A DNA stretch of 64,000 nt from Promicromonospora soli (GCF_014653785.1 NZ_BNAS01000004.1:609107-673106); one strand, 5' to 3'. Positions 45,529-53,893 are shown, counted from the stretch's first letter. A program made the numbers and translations. The notes: generated from the sequence alone by a model not told the origin.

Positions 45529-45827
45529 TTCGAAGAGTCGCCCTTGCCGCCGTCCTGCGGTTCCCGGAGACCGTCGTAGATCTCCTTGCACCGCGGACAC
45601 ACCGGGAACTTGCCCGGATCGCGGCCCGGCACCCAGACCTTGCCGCAGAGCGCGATCACGGGCTTGCCGCTCATGGCGGACTCCATGATCTTCTCCTTGC
45701 GCACATAGTGCGCAAAGCGTTCGTGGTCCCCGGGCTGCGTCTCCTCCCGGGTCTCCTCGCGCTCGAGGACGCTCGTACCGCCCTGCGTACTGGGCTCGTC
45801 CTGCGGGTTGGAGAGTGGTTCGGTCAT
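45525..45827 (-). CDS. DUF3039 protein
   Basis: A 100-residue actinobacterial family protein. The conserved core is ERFAHYVRKEKIMESAMSG, then KPVIALCGKVWVPGRDPGKF and PVCPRCKEIYDGL. One Cys (ALCGK) and the CPRC pair could bind zinc. It is co-translated with the downstream helicase (GTGA overlap) and probably assists it. TAGACT lies 7 nt before the ATG and there is no Shine-Dalgarno. Function unknown. Confidence 0.88.
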   Translation of the reverse strand: MTEPLSNPQDEPSTQGGTSVLEREETREETQPGDHERFAHYVRKEKIMESAMSGKPVIALCGKVWVPGRDPGKFPVCPRCKEIYDGLREPQDGGKGDSSK

Positions 45828-45834
45828 GCCGAGA

Positions 45835-45840
45835 AGTCTA
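45835..45840 (-). promoter_or_regulatory. -10 box of leaderless DUF3039 gene
   Basis: TAGACT on the minus strand, 7 nt before the ATG. Confidence 0.55.
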
Positions 45841-45951
45841 CGCGGGACCACCGACACCCTCTCCAGCGGCGCGCGCTCCCGAGCAGGTCCGGGGCATCGT
45901 CGGGACAAGTTCAGTCGCGGAATACCTTGCGGTGGTGTCGGTGACCACGGA

Positions 45952-45957
45952 TATAAC
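45952..45957 (+). promoter_or_regulatory. -10 box of leaderless AAA ATPase gene
   Basis: TATAAC, the best -10 match in the set, ends 7 nt before the ATG at 45965. A TTGCGG sits 19 nt further upstream. Confidence 0.6.
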
Positions 45958-45964
45958 TGTGTGC

Positions 45965-47407
45965 ATGTCACACCCCCGCCCCGAGAGGAGCCTCATCCTG
46001 CCCGACGACGGCGCCGCGTCTGCGGCCGACCTCGCGGAAACCCTGTCCGACGCGCTGTCCGACAACTTGACCGGTCCGCTGCCGGACGACCTGGCCGGCG
46101 CACTCCCCCGCGGCCTGCCCGAACCCGTCTGGCCGGACTTCGGCGACAACGACGAGGCCGCCCGCCGTGCCGTGGCCGCGGTCGCGGCCATGCTCGGCCG
46201 CCCCATCCCGGAGCGCCCCAAGGATCCCCGCTCCTCGGCCGAGTGGCTCAGCCGCAAGTGGGGCGTCGACGAGAGCGCGCTGGTCAACGTCTCGCGCGAC
46301 ATGTCGCGCACCCTGCAGCGGCTGCACGCCTACGCGCTGCAGCTCTGGGTGGACCGGCACGCGGACGACGTCTCGGTGTTCGGCCCGGGCGGAGCCCCGC
46401 AGCGCGCCGCGCTCGCCCTTGGCAACGGCACCTCGGTGAGCGTGCCGAGCGTCGCAGCATGTCTCTTCCCGGCCGGGTCGGCCTACGACACGCCCGTGGC
46501 CGTCGAGGTGGCCTACCGGTACGGGACGCCCACCATCACCGCCTTCGCCCCGCCGGGCGGGCTGGCGCTCGCCGAGCAGGTCCTCGAGGACCTGACCCGC
46601 ACGCTCGAGGCGGACCACCCGTACCGCGGCGGCGTCCTGTCGGCGCGGCCGGGCAACGGCACCGTAGAGCTGACGCCGGTCAAGCACACCGTGCAGGTAC
46701 GCGGCGACGTCGTGCTGCCCGCCGACCTGTGGCGCGAGGTGGACCTGTTCTGCTCCAGCGTCACCACGCGCCGCGACGCCCTGCGCGCCCTTGGCCACAC
46801 GACGTCGCGCGGCCTGCTGCTGGCCGGCAAGCCGGGCGTCGGCAAGACGAAGCTCACGCGGGTGATCGCCACGGAGCTCGCTGGGCCGCTCACGGTGGTG
46901 CTCGTCACCGCCGAGGTGCTGCGCACCTGGATGACCGAGCTCTACGAGGAGATCCGCGGGCTCGGCCCGTGCCTCGTGGTGCTGGAGGAGATCGACTCCG
47001 TGGCGTCCAAGGGCTCGCGCGGGGACACGTCGTTCGCCGAGTTCCTCGACGCGCTGGACGGCACCCGCAGCTCGGACGACGTGCTCACCGTCGCCACCAC
47101 GAACGACCCCGACGCCCTGGACCCGGCGGTGAAGCGCCCCGGGCGTTTCGACACCATCATCGAGGTGCCGCCGCCGGACCAGGCGGGTCGCATGGAGATC
47201 CTGCGCCTCTTCCTGCCGCCGGACGCCCCGGTCGACGTGGACCTCGTCGCCTCCTACCTGGACGGCGCCACTGGTGCGGACCTGCGCGAGGTCGCCCGCC
47301 GCTCCATCCTGGAGCACGGCCCCGACGGTCTGACGACGAGCCGGGTCGCCGACGTGGCGACGTCGGGCCGGTGGAAGCCCGCGCCGGTGGCGGGGAACTA
47401 CCTCTGA
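45965..47407 (+). CDS. AAA family ATPase (p97/FtsH-like AAA domain)
   Basis: A 480-residue ATPase. The N-terminal 250 residues are a non-enzymatic region (an acidic N-terminus, an RPKDPRSSAEWLSRKWGVDE segment, then a mixed alpha/beta domain). The AAA domain (about 265-440) has Walker A LAGKPGVGKTK, Walker B CLVVLEEIDSVASKG, sensor 1 TVATTNDPDAL and the arginine-finger region PAVKRPGRFDTIIEV. Only one AAA domain is present. It is divergent from DUF3039-helicase and convergent with nagB. AAA proteins of this kind unfold or remodel proteins; no partner is visible. The ATG at 45965 fits a leaderless promoter; the longer upstream frame is not supported. Confidence 0.85.
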   Translation: MSHPRPERSLILPDDGAASAADLAETLSDALSDNLTGPLPDDLAGALPRGLPEPVWPDFGDNDEAARRAVAAVAAMLGRPIPERPKDPRSSAEWLSRKWGVDESALVNVSRDMSRTLQRLHAYALQLWVDRHADDVSVFGPGGAPQRAALALGNGTSVSVPSVAACLFPAGSAYDTPVAVEVAYRYGTPTITAFAPPGGLALAEQVLEDLTRTLEADHPYRGGVLSARPGNGTVELTPVKHTVQVRGDVVLPADLWREVDLFCSSVTTRRDALRALGHTTSRGLLLAGKPGVGKTKLTRVIATELAGPLTVVLVTAEVLRTWMTELYEEIRGLGPCLVVLEEIDSVASKGSRGDTSFAEFLDALDGTRSSDDVLTVATTNDPDALDPAVKRPGRFDTIIEVPPPDQAGRMEILRLFLPPDAPVDVDLVASYLDGATGADLREVARRSILEHGPDGLTTSRVADVATSGRWKPAPVAGNYL

Positions 47408-47418
47408 CCGGTCAGAGG
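47401..47418. repeat. 18-bp perfect palindrome containing two stop codons
   Basis: CCTCTGACCGGTCAGAGG spans the TGA of the AAA ATPase gene (47405-47407) and that of nagB on the other strand (47412-47414). Both genes therefore end CTC TGA, in mirror image, and the sequence could form a short terminator stem. Confidence 0.7.
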
Positions 47419-48191
47419 CCCTGCCAGCCGGGCTTGCCGGCGTACGTCTGCCGGTAGTAGTCGGCGAGCTGCAGGCGCGACGCCGCGGCGTCGTCGACGA
47501 GCACCGTGGCGTGGGGGTGCAGCTGCATGATGGTGGCGGGCCACATCGCCGAGATCGGGCCCTCCACCAGCTGGTGCACCGCCTCCGCCTTGGCGCGCCC
47601 GGAGGCCAGGAGCACGAGGTGCCCCGCCGACATGATGGTCGCGAGGCCCTGGGTGAGGCAGTGCCGGGGCACGTCGTCGACGGACCCGCCGAAGAACCGC
47701 GCGTTGTCCTCGCGGGTCTGCTTCGTCAGGGTCTTGATCCGCGTGCGCGACGCGAGCGACGAGCCGGGCTCGTTGAACGCGATGTGCCCGTCGGTGCCGA
47801 TGCCCAGGAGCTGCAGGTCTACGCCGCCGGCGTCCGCGATGCTCTTCTCGTACGCGGCGCAGGCCGCGGGGAGGTCCTCGGCGAGGCCGTCCGGACCCTG
47901 CACCGCGCCGGGCGAGAAGTCGACACGGGAGGCGAACTCCTTCTCGATGACGTTGCGGTACCGCTCGGGGTGGTCCGCGGGCAGGCCCACGTACTCGTCG
48001 AGCATGAAGGCCTTGGCCCGCGCGAACGAGAGCCCCTCCTTGTGCCGGGCGACCAGCTCGTCGTACACCGCGAGCGGCGACGACCCCGTGGCCAGCCCCA
48101 GCACCGCCTCCGGTTCGGCCCGCAGCAACCCCTCGACGGCGTCCGCCGCAAGCCGGGCGAGCTCGCCCGCCGGCGCGATCACAACCTCCAT
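47412..48191 (-). CDS. nagB: Glucosamine-6-phosphate deaminase
   Basis: A 259-residue NagB that converts glucosamine-6-phosphate to fructose-6-phosphate and ammonia. Motifs: LGLATGSSPLAVYDELV, FMLDEYVGLPADHPERY (catalytic Asp), LLGIGTDGHIAFNEPGSS (catalytic region), TIMSAGHLVLLASG and AMWPATIMQLHPHATVLVDD. The start overlaps the ROK kinase stop (TGATG). Last gene of an amino-sugar operon. nagA (N-acetylglucosamine-6-phosphate deacetylase) is absent from the window, so either the operon's substrate is a free amino sugar or nagA lies elsewhere. Confidence 0.96.
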   Translation of the reverse strand: MEVVIAPAGELARLAADAVEGLLRAEPEAVLGLATGSSPLAVYDELVARHKEGLSFARAKAFMLDEYVGLPADHPERYRNVIEKEFASRVDFSPGAVQGPDGLAEDLPAACAAYEKSIADAGGVDLQLLGIGTDGHIAFNEPGSSLASRTRIKTLTKQTREDNARFFGGSVDDVPRHCLTQGLATIMSAGHLVLLASGRAKAEAVHQLVEGPISAMWPATIMQLHPHATVLVDDAAASRLQLADYYRQTYAGKPGWQGL

Positions 48192-49234
48192 CAGCTTCTC
48201 CTTCCGAGGACCGCGGCGCCGACCGCCGCGACCGGGACGTGTGTGGGAGCGAGCCGGACCCGCTCCGCCAGCTTGAGCGAACCGAGGAACGGCGACACCT
48301 TGGCCTGCTCGCGCAGCGCGTCCTGCACCGCGTCCAGGAGCTCGGTGCCGAGCTGCGCGACGCCGCCGCCGAGCACCACGTGGCGCACGTCGGTGGTCAG
48401 CACCAGCAGCCGCACGGCCGCGGCCGTCGCCGAGGCGAACCTGTCCTTGACCACTATCGCCTCCTCGTCCCCGGCGCGGGCCGCCTCGAACAGCTCGACC
48501 GGGGAGGGCTTGCCGTGCCGGGACGGCCACGCCGCCTCCAGCGCCTTGCCGGAGGCGAACCGCTCCAGGCAGCCGCGCTGACCGCACGAGCAGTCCGGTC
48601 CGAGCGGGTCCACGGGGACGTGCCCGATCTCCCCCGCCGCGCCGCTCGCCCCGCGCCGCAGCCGCCCGTCGAGCACCAGCCCGGACGCGAGGCCCGTGCC
48701 GAGCGCGAGGAACGCGAGGTCCTCGTGGTCACCGTCGGCGCCCGACCGCTCCAGCACGTGCGCCGCGCCGACGGCGGCGACGTTGAGGTCGTTCTCGACC
48801 ACCACGGGCACGCCGCCCAGCTCGTCGGAGAGGAGGCCGGCGAGCGGGAGCTCGTCGTCGTTCACCCCGAGGTTGACCGCGTGCTTTACGGTGCCGGAGC
48901 GGTGGTCGACGATGCCGGGGATGCCCAGCCCGACGCCGGCCAGGTCCGAGAGCTCCACCCCGCCGGACGCTACGACGTCGCGCACCGCCCGCGCCGCACC
49001 GGCTATCAGGCCGTCCGCACCGTGCACGGTGGACCGGCGCACCGTGGAGACGACGTCGCCCGCCGGGTCCAGGAGCGCGCCGAGGATCTTGGTGCCGCCG
49101 ATGTCGAGGCCGACCGTGTATCGGGGCGCCGGCCCGTTCCCGGACCCGGCACTCCCCCTGCGCTTGCCGACCGTTCCCATCCCAACCTTTCGCTTGCTGG
49201 ACTCATCGCTGGACCTGCCACTGCTGACGCCCAT
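48191..49234 (-). CDS. ROK family sugar kinase (N-acetylglucosamine/glucosamine kinase-like)
   Basis: A 347-residue ROK kinase. The ATP-binding LDIGGTKILGALL begins near residue 43, after a charged N-terminal extension without HTH. Signatures: GVGLGIPGIVD, VVVENDLNVAAVGA, and GEIGHVPVDPLGPDCSCGQRGCLE with the ROK zinc cysteines. The absence of an HTH domain marks it as a kinase rather than a repressor. It is coupled to nagB (TGATG) and to the permease upstream (ATGA), so it likely phosphorylates the imported amino sugar. A shorter start at the internal ATG before GTVGKRRG is possible. Confidence 0.87.
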   Translation of the reverse strand: MGVSSGRSSDESSKRKVGMGTVGKRRGSAGSGNGPAPRYTVGLDIGGTKILGALLDPAGDVVSTVRRSTVHGADGLIAGAARAVRDVVASGGVELSDLAGVGLGIPGIVDHRSGTVKHAVNLGVNDDELPLAGLLSDELGGVPVVVENDLNVAAVGAAHVLERSGADGDHEDLAFLALGTGLASGLVLDGRLRRGASGAAGEIGHVPVDPLGPDCSCGQRGCLERFASGKALEAAWPSRHGKPSPVELFEAARAGDEEAIVVKDRFASATAAAVRLLVLTTDVRHVVLGGGVAQLGTELLDAVQDALREQAKVSPFLGSLKLAERVRLAPTHVPVAAVGAAVLGRRS

Positions 49235-50088
49235 CAGCCCTTCACCGCGCCGGACACCAGACCACCGGTCATCCGGCCCTGGACGATCAGGAAGAAGACC
49301 ACCACGGGGATCGCGATGAGCACCGCCGCAGCCATGACCGCACCCCAGTTGGTGGCCTGCGTCGCCTGCACGAACGTGCGCAGCCAGAGCGGCAGGGTCA
49401 TCGCCTCGGGCCGCTGCATGACCACCAGCGCCATGACGAACTCGTTCCACGCCTGGATGAAGGCGAACACACCGGTGGCCACCAGGCCCGGCGCGAGCAA
49501 CGGGAACGTGACCCGCCAGAACGCGCCGGCCGGGGAGCACCCGTCGATCATCGCCGCCTCCTCCAGCTCCTTGGGTACACCGTTGACGAATCCGCGCAGC
49601 GTCCAGATGGTGAACGGCAGCACACCGGCCGAGTACACGAGCGTCAGGCCGATGATCGTGTTGAGCAGCTGCCAGCCGTCGATGATCCGGAACAGCGAGA
49701 TGATCATCGCCTCTCCTGGGATCATCTGGACAACCAGGATCAATACGATGAAAGTCCGGCGGCCCTTGAAGGAGAACCGGGTGAGGGCGAGCGCCGCGAG
49801 GAAGCCCACGACCAGGGCGATGACGAGGGTCAGGAACGTGACCCCTATCGAGTTCAGGACGGCGGGCGGGAACGGCGCCCGCGCCTCACCGAACATCGCG
49901 GCGCGGTAGTTGTTCAGCGTAAACACGTCCGGCGTCGGGAAGAACGCGAGGTTCTCGCCTCGGATCCGGTTGTTCGGCAGGAACGACGTGTTGAGCATCC
50001 AGTACACCGGGAACACCGAGAACACGAAGACGATCAGGGCCAGGACGCCGAACCAGGCGTCGGCGGCGCGCTTGCGGATCTTGATCAC
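49234..50088 (-). CDS. Sugar ABC transporter permease (MalG-like)
   Basis: A 284-residue permease with six TM helices and the EAA loop EEAAMIDGCSPAGAFWRVTFPLLAPG. This is the MalG-like second permease of a CUT1 sugar importer (NgcG/DasC type). GTG at 50088 overlaps the upstream permease stop (GTGA). In Actinobacteria such importers often share the MsiK ATPase, which explains why no ATPase gene is in the operon. Confidence 0.92.
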   Translation of the reverse strand: MIKIRKRAADAWFGVLALIVFVFSVFPVYWMLNTSFLPNNRIRGENLAFFPTPDVFTLNNYRAAMFGEARAPFPPAVLNSIGVTFLTLVIALVVGFLAALALTRFSFKGRRTFIVLILVVQMIPGEAMIISLFRIIDGWQLLNTIIGLTLVYSAGVLPFTIWTLRGFVNGVPKELEEAAMIDGCSPAGAFWRVTFPLLAPGLVATGVFAFIQAWNEFVMALVVMQRPEAMTLPLWLRTFVQATQATNWGAVMAAAVLIAIPVVVFFLIVQGRMTGGLVSGAVKG

Positions 50089-51032
50089 AGCTCCTCCTCC
50101 CGCAGCGTGCGCCGCACATAGGGGTACGAGATGGCCAGCATGACGATCACGAAGATGACGCCGATGGCGCTCGCCAGGCCGTAGTGACCCTGGGCCATGC
50201 CCATCTGGTAGACGTAGACGCCGATGGTGTTGGTCAGCTCCCGGTCGCCGCCGATGTCCTGCAGCACGAACACCTGCGTGAAGAGCTTCAGGTCCCAGAT
50301 CATCGACAGGATCACGAGCACCGTGATGATGCTGCGCACGTAGGGCACCTGGATGAGCCGGAAGCGCTGGAACGCGCTCGCGCCGTCGAGCTGCGCGGCC
50401 TCCATCACCTCCTCGGGGATCTGCGTGAGGCCCGCGTACAGCGTGAAGGCGACGAACGGCACGGCGCCCCACACGACGATGCAGGTCAGGATCAGGAAGA
50501 ACGACCACGGGTTGAGCAGCCAGGAGTGCCCGAACCACCTGTCGCCGGTGATCGCGGTGAGCAGGTTGTTCACCACGCCGTACTGGGTGTCGAAGACCCA
50601 GCCCCACACCGTGGTCGCGGCCAGCGACGGCATGGCCCACGCCAGCAGGAGGCCCACGGAGACCAGCAGCCGCATGCCCTTGCCGATGCGGATCATGAGC
50701 AGCGCCACGAGCATGCCGAGCACCAGCGTGGTGACCACGAGGACGACCATGAGCGCGAAGCTGCGCGCCAGCACGGTCCAGAACCCCTCGACGTCGGTCA
50801 GGACGGTCGCGTAGTTGTCGAGGCCGACCCATTCGGCGGGCTGGCCCATGAGCTGGGCGCGCTCGTACTCCTGGAAGGACATCACGAGCAGGCGGACGAC
50901 GGGATATCCCGTCATCACGCCGACGAGGATCATCGACGCCGAGAGCAGGAGCCACGGCAGGTAGGACGGCCGGCGCTTCTGCCGGATCAGCTGGCGCGTC
51001 GGCGCCGGGGGTTTCTGAAGTACGGAGCTCAT
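50085..51032 (-). CDS. Sugar ABC transporter permease (MalF-like)
   Basis: A 315-residue permease with six TM helices. The EAA loop is MEAAQLDGASAFQRFRLIQVPYVRS. It is the MalF-like first permease of the CUT1 importer. The ATG at 51032 is chosen because it starts before a short basic region and TM1; the in-frame ATG at 51119 would add 29 residues without hydrophobic or family support. Between it and the binding-protein gene are a 168-nt gap and two stem-loops. Confidence 0.9.
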   Translation of the reverse strand: MSSVLQKPPAPTRQLIRQKRRPSYLPWLLLSASMILVGVMTGYPVVRLLVMSFQEYERAQLMGQPAEWVGLDNYATVLTDVEGFWTVLARSFALMVVLVVTTLVLGMLVALLMIRIGKGMRLLVSVGLLLAWAMPSLAATTVWGWVFDTQYGVVNNLLTAITGDRWFGHSWLLNPWSFFLILTCIVVWGAVPFVAFTLYAGLTQIPEEVMEAAQLDGASAFQRFRLIQVPYVRSIITVLVILSMIWDLKLFTQVFVLQDIGGDRELTNTIGVYVYQMGMAQGHYGLASAIGVIFVIVMLAISYPYVRRTLREEEL

Positions 51033-51063
51033 GTCCTGTCTTCCGGAGAGGCGGCCCTCGCTC

Positions 51064-51090
51064 GTCGAGCCTTTCGAGACCTGGCTCGAC
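51064..51090. repeat. REP-like hairpin in the operon
   Basis: GTCGAGCC and GGCTCGAC form an 8-bp perfect stem with the core GTCGAGCCTTTCGAGACC, similar to the element at 30629-30670. It lies between binding-protein and permease cistrons. Confidence 0.5.
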
Positions 51091-51134
51091 AGGCCCGGGC
51101 GCGCGCCGACGGCGGGCATCAGGTGGGCAGTGGT

Positions 51135-51179
51135 GTCCCGCCCCGCCCGGGGATTCTGGGGTAAGGCACCGGGCGGGAC
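51135..51179 (-). terminator. Inter-cistronic stem-loop (partial terminator) after the binding-protein gene
   Basis: GTCCCGCCC (51135-51143) pairs perfectly with GGGCGGGAC (51171-51179), starting 21 nt after the binding-protein stop. It likely stabilises or attenuates the transcript so that the binding protein is made in excess of the permeases. Confidence 0.55.
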
Positions 51180-51200
51180 GGGAGGGCTTGCGCTGACGGG

Positions 51201-52493
51201 TCAGCTGTTGAGGATCTCCTCGATGTCCGCGTCGAGCTGCTCGGCGACGGTCTGCACGTCCTCGCCGGAGGCGATCTTCGAGAAGGCGTTCTGCAGCAGC
51301 ATCTTCGACTCGACGTCGGCCCACTTCGGCGAGGCCGGGGTGAGCTTCGCGTTGGCGGCGGCCTCAGCAGCGGCCTTGCCGATCGAGGTGGACTGGTCGA
51401 CCTTCTCGAAGAGCGAGGTCTTGGCCGGGAACAGACCCATGCCGGCGAGGATCGACTGGTACTCGTCGCTGAGGATGATCTCGTAGGCGCTCATCGCGAG
51501 GTCCGGACGCGCCGACTTCTGTGCGATGGCGATGTTCGAGCCGCCGGCGAACACCTGCGCGGCGCCGCCGTCCTTGCCCGGCAGGGCCATGCCCTCGAGG
51601 TCGGAGCCGTAGGTGGACTCGCAACCCGGCACGCCCTCGGGGTCCTCGGGCTTCTCCGGCGCCTTGATGGACCACTGGATCCAGCTCGGGGCGGAGAGGA
51701 AGCCGACCTTGCCCTCGCAGAACGGAACCTGGAGGTCCGTCTCGTTGGCGTCGGCCGGGGCGTTGTTGCCCTCGGTCATGATGGTCTGGATCTGCTCCAG
51801 GCCCGCGAGGCCGCCCTCGGAGGAGAAGCCGGCCTCCCAGGTGCCGTCCTCGGCCTGCTCGGCGACGAAGCCGCCGTTCTCCCAGATGAAGGGCAGGGCG
51901 TTGTACCAGTCCTGGCCGGGCCAGTAGACGCCGGACAGGTCGTCGGTCGTCATGTCGACGGCGGTCTCGACGTACTCGTCGAGCGTGGTCGGCACCGGGG
52001 TGTCACCCAGGACCTGCTTGGAGTAGAAGACGACGCGCGAGCCCGAGTAGTACGGCAGGGCGTAGTGCTTGTCCTCCCAGTCACCGGCCTCGACGAAGCC
52101 CGGGATCAGGTCGTCGCCGCCCAGGGTCTCGAACTCGTCCGCGGTGATCTCGCGGAAGTAGCCTGCGGAGGTGAACGCGGCGGCCTGGGTGTTGCCGATC
52201 TCGACCACGTCGGGGGCGTCCGAGCCGGACAGCGCCGTCGTGTACTTGTCGACGAGGCCCTCCCAGGCCTGCTCCTCGATGACGAGGGTGCTGCCCTCGT
52301 TCTGCTCCTCGAAGGTCTTCTTCAGGTAGTCGCGGGCTTCCGGGGGCGTGTCGGAGCCCACGAGCCAGACCCGGACCTCGCCGGGGCCGGTCGGCTCGGC
52401 GGCAGGACTGCCGCCTGCGTTACCGCACGCGCTGAGCGCGAGGGTCAGGGTGATCGCCGACGCAGCAGCGCCGACGAGACGGTTCTTGTTCAC
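51201..52493 (-). CDS. Sugar ABC transporter substrate-binding lipoprotein
   Basis: A 430-residue lipoprotein. The signal peptide ends in the lipobox LALSACGN (Cys at about 23), followed by a cluster-B/D solute-binding fold: VRVWLVGSDTPPEARDYLKK, YYSGSRVVFYSKQVL, and C-terminal WADVESKMLLQNAF. It resembles N,N'-diacetylchitobiose or N-acetylglucosamine binding proteins (DasA/NgcE type). The GTG at 52493 has GGAGG 9 nt upstream. With the ROK kinase and nagB downstream, an amino sugar or chito-oligosaccharide is the likely ligand. Confidence 0.9.
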   Translation of the reverse strand: MNKNRLVGAAASAITLTLALSACGNAGGSPAAEPTGPGEVRVWLVGSDTPPEARDYLKKTFEEQNEGSTLVIEEQAWEGLVDKYTTALSGSDAPDVVEIGNTQAAAFTSAGYFREITADEFETLGGDDLIPGFVEAGDWEDKHYALPYYSGSRVVFYSKQVLGDTPVPTTLDEYVETAVDMTTDDLSGVYWPGQDWYNALPFIWENGGFVAEQAEDGTWEAGFSSEGGLAGLEQIQTIMTEGNNAPADANETDLQVPFCEGKVGFLSAPSWIQWSIKAPEKPEDPEGVPGCESTYGSDLEGMALPGKDGGAAQVFAGGSNIAIAQKSARPDLAMSAYEIILSDEYQSILAGMGLFPAKTSLFEKVDQSTSIGKAAAEAAANAKLTPASPKWADVESKMLLQNAFSKIASGEDVQTVAEQLDADIEEILNS

Positions 52494-52595
52494 GGTTGGG
52501 TTCCTCCCGGGAGACGACTGTGCGTCGCGGTGCATGGTGAAAGCTCGAGCGAGAGCTCGATGAGACGCCTGCCGCCGACACGTGCGCACTGATGC

Positions 52596-53750
52596 TCACG
52601 AGACCCCCAGCTGGGCGGAAAGCACGAGGACGGCGGCACCCGCCAGCACCACGTCCTCGTCGAGTGCTGCCATCCGCAGCTGCAGGCCGGAGTTGATGGC
52701 CGGCATGGTTCGCTGACGGATGGTGTCCAGCGCTGCCTCACGCAGAGGGCCGTCGAGCAGGTCGCGCGGACCGCTCAGCAGCACCTCAGTGAGGTTGAGC
52801 GCACTGACGACCGGGGCGAGGGTCACGCCCAGCACCCGGCCGGCCGACGCCAGAGCGGCGTCGGAGTCTTCCGTGCTCTTGTCCGCCACCGCGCGTCGCA
52901 GCGCCGGCACGGACAGGACGGTCTCGAGGCAGCCCACACGGCCGCAGGCACACTGGTCGCCGTCGTCCACGACGGTGACGTGGCCGATCTCGCCCGCGGC
53001 GTCGCCCTGGCCGTGCACCCGCACGCCGTCGACCACCACTCCGGCGCCAACGCCCGCCCCGACCGTGACCACGAGCATGCTGCCGGTCGCTCCGCCGTAG
53101 GTGAACTCGCCGAGCGCCGCCGTGTTGGCGTCGTTCGCGACGTGCACGGGCAGGCCCAGGCGCTCGCCCAGGATCGCGGCGAGCGGTACGTCGTACCACC
53201 CGCGGTTGGGCGCCTCGACGACGCGCCCGTCGAGGTCGATGATGCCGGGCGAGCCGACGCCGACGCCGATCACCGGGTGGATCGCCGCCGCCACGAGCCG
53301 GCGCACGAAGCGGGTGAGCAGGTCGACCAGCTCGTCGCCCGTGCGTCCGTCGATGTCGAGCTGGCGGCGGACCATCATCTCGCCGGTGAGGCTGAGCACG
53401 GCGCCACGCATGTGGCCGTGCTCCGTGAGGTCGACGGCCACGATCTGATAGGCGTCGGTGCGCAGGCCGACCAGGATCGCGGGCTTGCCGACGCGCTGGC
53501 CGGGCCGCGTGCCGAGCTCCTCCACCAGACCCTCGGTGATGAGCACCGAGACCAGGTCGGAGATCGTGACGCGGGTCAGCGAGGTGGCTCGCGCGAGGTC
53601 GGCCCGGGAGGTGGGCCCCTCGTGGAAGAGGTGCTGCAGCACGAGGGACCGGTTGTGGGCCCTGGCGTGCTCAGGAAGCACCTTGGACGTCGCCCGCAAC
53701 CGTGCGCCGAGCCCTCGCCCGGTGCCGTTGCGTTCTGTCTGCGTCGCCAT
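52596..53750 (-). CDS. ROK family transcriptional repressor (NagC/Mlc-like)
   Basis: A 384-residue ROK regulator: an N-terminal winged HTH (SLVLQHLFHEGPTSRADLAR, then ATSLTRVTISDLVSVLITEGL), then a ROK sugar-binding domain with GVGVGSPGIIDLDG, VHVANDANTAALGE, and the zinc motif GEIGHVTVVDDGDQCACGRVGCLE. It likely represses the downstream amino-sugar operon until the sugar binds. The start has a strong AAGGAGG site which lies inside a TGTTA-N11-TAACA dyad, fitting autoregulation. Confidence 0.92.
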   Translation of the reverse strand: MATQTERNGTGRGLGARLRATSKVLPEHARAHNRSLVLQHLFHEGPTSRADLARATSLTRVTISDLVSVLITEGLVEELGTRPGQRVGKPAILVGLRTDAYQIVAVDLTEHGHMRGAVLSLTGEMMVRRQLDIDGRTGDELVDLLTRFVRRLVAAAIHPVIGVGVGSPGIIDLDGRVVEAPNRGWYDVPLAAILGERLGLPVHVANDANTAALGEFTYGGATGSMLVVTVGAGVGAGVVVDGVRVHGQGDAAGEIGHVTVVDDGDQCACGRVGCLETVLSVPALRRAVADKSTEDSDAALASAGRVLGVTLAPVVSALNLTEVLLSGPRDLLDGPLREAALDTIRQRTMPAINSGLQLRMAALDEDVVLAGAAVLVLSAQLGVS

Positions 53751-53753
53751 GTT

Positions 53754-53774
53754 TGTTAGTAGACCTCCTTAACA
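53754..53774 (-). promoter_or_regulatory. ROK operator dyad overlapping the ribosome site
   Basis: TGTTA-N11-TAACA surrounds the AAGGAGG ribosome site of the ROK regulator gene. Confidence 0.45.
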
Positions 53775-53803
53775 GAGTCGGTGTCCATCGCCTGGATCGA
53801 CCC

Positions 53804-53819
53804 GTAACAAGACTGTTAC
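53804..53819. promoter_or_regulatory. Perfect operator-like palindrome GTAACA-N4-TGTTAC
   Basis: GTAACAAGACTGTTAC has 6-bp perfect arms that include the same TAACA/TGTTA half-sites as the dyad 30 bp away, about 55-70 bp upstream of the ROK regulator start. Likely the main operator or promoter region. Confidence 0.55.
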
Positions 53820-53858
53820 CTGGGTCACGTCTCCTCGGCATGGACGCACTCTGTTCGA

Positions 53859-53893
53859 CGGATTCGGATTACTTCACGTGCCTGACGAATCCG
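53859..53893. repeat. 8-bp inverted repeat in the 306-bp intergenic region
   Basis: CGGATTCG and CGAATCCG are 19 nt apart. The 53751-54056 region holds no gene; this dyad, the ROK operators and the DUF4349 promoter box are the only elements seen. Confidence 0.35.

Noticed and set aside
43723-45827. Restriction or defence system around the SF2 helicase
   Set aside because: The DUF3039-helicase pair is a common actinobacterial housekeeping arrangement; no methylase, nuclease or defence genes are nearby, and the AAA ATPase is divergent with its own promoter.
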